A stretch of DNA of 5,356 nucleotides. Source: Actinomycetota bacterium (GTDB lineage Bacteria > Actinomycetota > Acidimicrobiia > Spongiisociales > UBA11373). The stretch's first letter is position 1. Each line of letters starts with the position of its first letter. The stretch spans positions 1 through 5,356 of the forward strand of contig JAUYIV010000385.1 of the NCBI GenBank assembly GCA_030688105.1, in the 5' to 3' direction. Positions 4,801 to 5,356 of this stretch are shown here, piece by piece. The translations under genes were made by a program, and so were the position numbers. A model generated the notes under the pieces. The model was not told the DNA's origin. It did not search any database and saw only the letters and a program-made list of their open reading frames with translations.

Positions 4801-4838
4801 CTACGCCCTCAGCCCGTAGGAGCTGCGGCCGGAGGCCG
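4801..4838 (-). terminator. Two small hairpins in the M23/RsiG gap, weak terminator candidate
   Basis: After the TAG of the M23 gene (4845-4847) the minus strand has CGGCC-TCC-GGCCG (4826-4838), then CTACG/CGTAG (4801-4805 with 4815-4819) around a loop containing GGCTGAGGG. Neither has a U-tract. The 94-base gap could therefore separate transcripts or be read through. Confidence 0.25.
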
Positions 4839-4844
4839 GACGCT

Positions 4845-5356
4845 CTACCCGCAAGTCGCCGCCACCGTGGGGTATGGGTTGACCGCTCTGATCCCTCCGG
4901 GGTAGATCCCGAAATGCAGGTGGTACGCACCCGGAGCGGCGTTGCCGGTGTCACCCACGTATCCGATCACTTGGCCACGGCTCACTCGCTGGCCATCGGC
5001 GAGGCCGCTCGGGTAGGTGTCGAGGTGGGCGTAGAAGTAGTTGACGCCGTGGTCGGCAGTGAGCCACACGATGTAGCCGCCAAGCACGTCGTACGACTTG
5101 CGGACCACGCCATCGCCCACCGCCACCAGGGGAGTGCCCCGCGGGCTGAACATGTCCGTCCCTTTGTGGGTGCGGCCGCCGGACCGGGGAGCACCCCAGG
5201 TGTCGAAGAACCATGTCGGTCCGCCGACCGGGCAGATGAATCCGGGTGTAACCCACATCGGCACGCCCAGGGCAGGAGCCCCCAGGGCGGCCCTCATCTC
5301 GTCGAGGCGACGCCTCGCCTCTTCCTCTAGTCGACGCTGCTTGGCGAGCTCCACCT
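4845..5356 (-). CDS. M23 (LytM-type) zinc peptidase, C-terminal part, cut by window edge
   Basis: The last 169 codons of an M23 family metallopeptidase, which cleaves peptidoglycan cross-bridges or stem peptides outside the membrane, or activates amidases. The reading frame stays open to the right edge, so the start, any signal peptide and most of the N-terminus are missing; the GTG at 5354 is probably an internal valine. Numbering from that codon, residues 1-24 are a charged, heptad-like coiled-coil end (ELAKQRRLEEEARRRLDEM), then the catalytic domain follows: G-G-R-T-H63-K-G-T-D67 and H145-L-H147-F, giving the usual zinc ligands H63, D67 and H147, with H110 in YAHLD as the conserved catalytic-site His. 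The layout of coiled coil followed by LytM domain resembles EnvC/NlpD-like murein hydrolase activators and many secreted actinobacterial peptidases, but the intact metal site argues for an active enzyme. The stop is TAG at 4845-4847. Confidence 0.93.
   Translation of the reverse strand, partial: VELAKQRRLEEEARRRLDEMRAALGAPALGVPMWVTPGFICPVGGPTWFFDTWGAPRSGGRTHKGTDMFSPRGTPLVAVGDGVVRKSYDVLGGYIVWLTADHGVNYFYAHLDTYPSGLADGQRVSRGQVIGYVGDTGNAAPGAYHLHFGIYPGGIRAVNPYPTVAATCG

Noticed and set aside
4751..4954. 68-residue N-terminal extension of the RsiG-like gene
   Set aside because: It overlaps the M23 peptidase gene in another frame, and its sequence is not family-like. The RsiG-type helix begins about 25 residues after the ATG at 4750.
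1..5356. CRISPR array, transposase, rRNA or phage genes
   Set aside because: The only tandem repeats are 7-base units without spacers, and no transposase, integrase or rRNA-like sequence is visible on either strand.

Overview
The window is GC-rich with almost all coding capacity on the minus strand. It looks like a chromosomal segment from an actinomycete-like bacterium (Actinomycetota). The reasons are the high GC content, GTG starts, a gene of the RsiG anti-sigma family, an MshA-like glycosyltransferase and probable leaderless starts. Lineage is inferred from content only; nothing here fixes a genus.

Reading in the direction of transcription (right to left): the window opens inside an M23 (LytM-type) zinc peptidase whose N-terminus lies beyond the right edge (4845-5356). 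A 94-base gap with a possible leaderless promoter follows. Then comes a tight four-gene block: an RsiG-like protein (4208-4750), a type II (Rhizobium etli-type, PF06089) asparaginase (3270-4211), a BioF2/FemAB-like GNAT acetyltransferase (2380-3273) and a GT4 glycosyltransferase closely resembling MshA (1193-2383). Each junction in this block is a 4-base stop/start overlap (GTGA, ATGA, GTGA), so the four genes are probably co-transcribed and translationally coupled. The block ends at a G+C-rich hairpin.

The stretch 662-1192 has no convincing intact gene but is full of structure: a cluster of DnaA-box-like nonamers (1069-1123), two inverted repeats (862-939, 986-1024) and a seven-copy heptamer array (801-856) with G-quadruplex-type spacing. 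A small VOC/glyoxalase-fold protein (122-661) follows. The left edge (1-121) holds two arrays of another heptamer in opposite orientation, able to fold into a long imperfect stem.

The most distinctive observation is in the RsiG-like protein. It carries two helical copies of the c-di-GMP-binding signature known from RsiG (E-x3-S-x2-R-x3-Q-x3-D), but both copies have His at the Gln position and one has Asp at the Glu position. If functional, c-di-GMP signalling through an anti-sigma factor would be physically linked to asparagine, thiol/glycoside and acyl-transfer functions in one operon. No sigma factor or diguanylate cyclase is visible in the window, so the regulatory partner is unknown.
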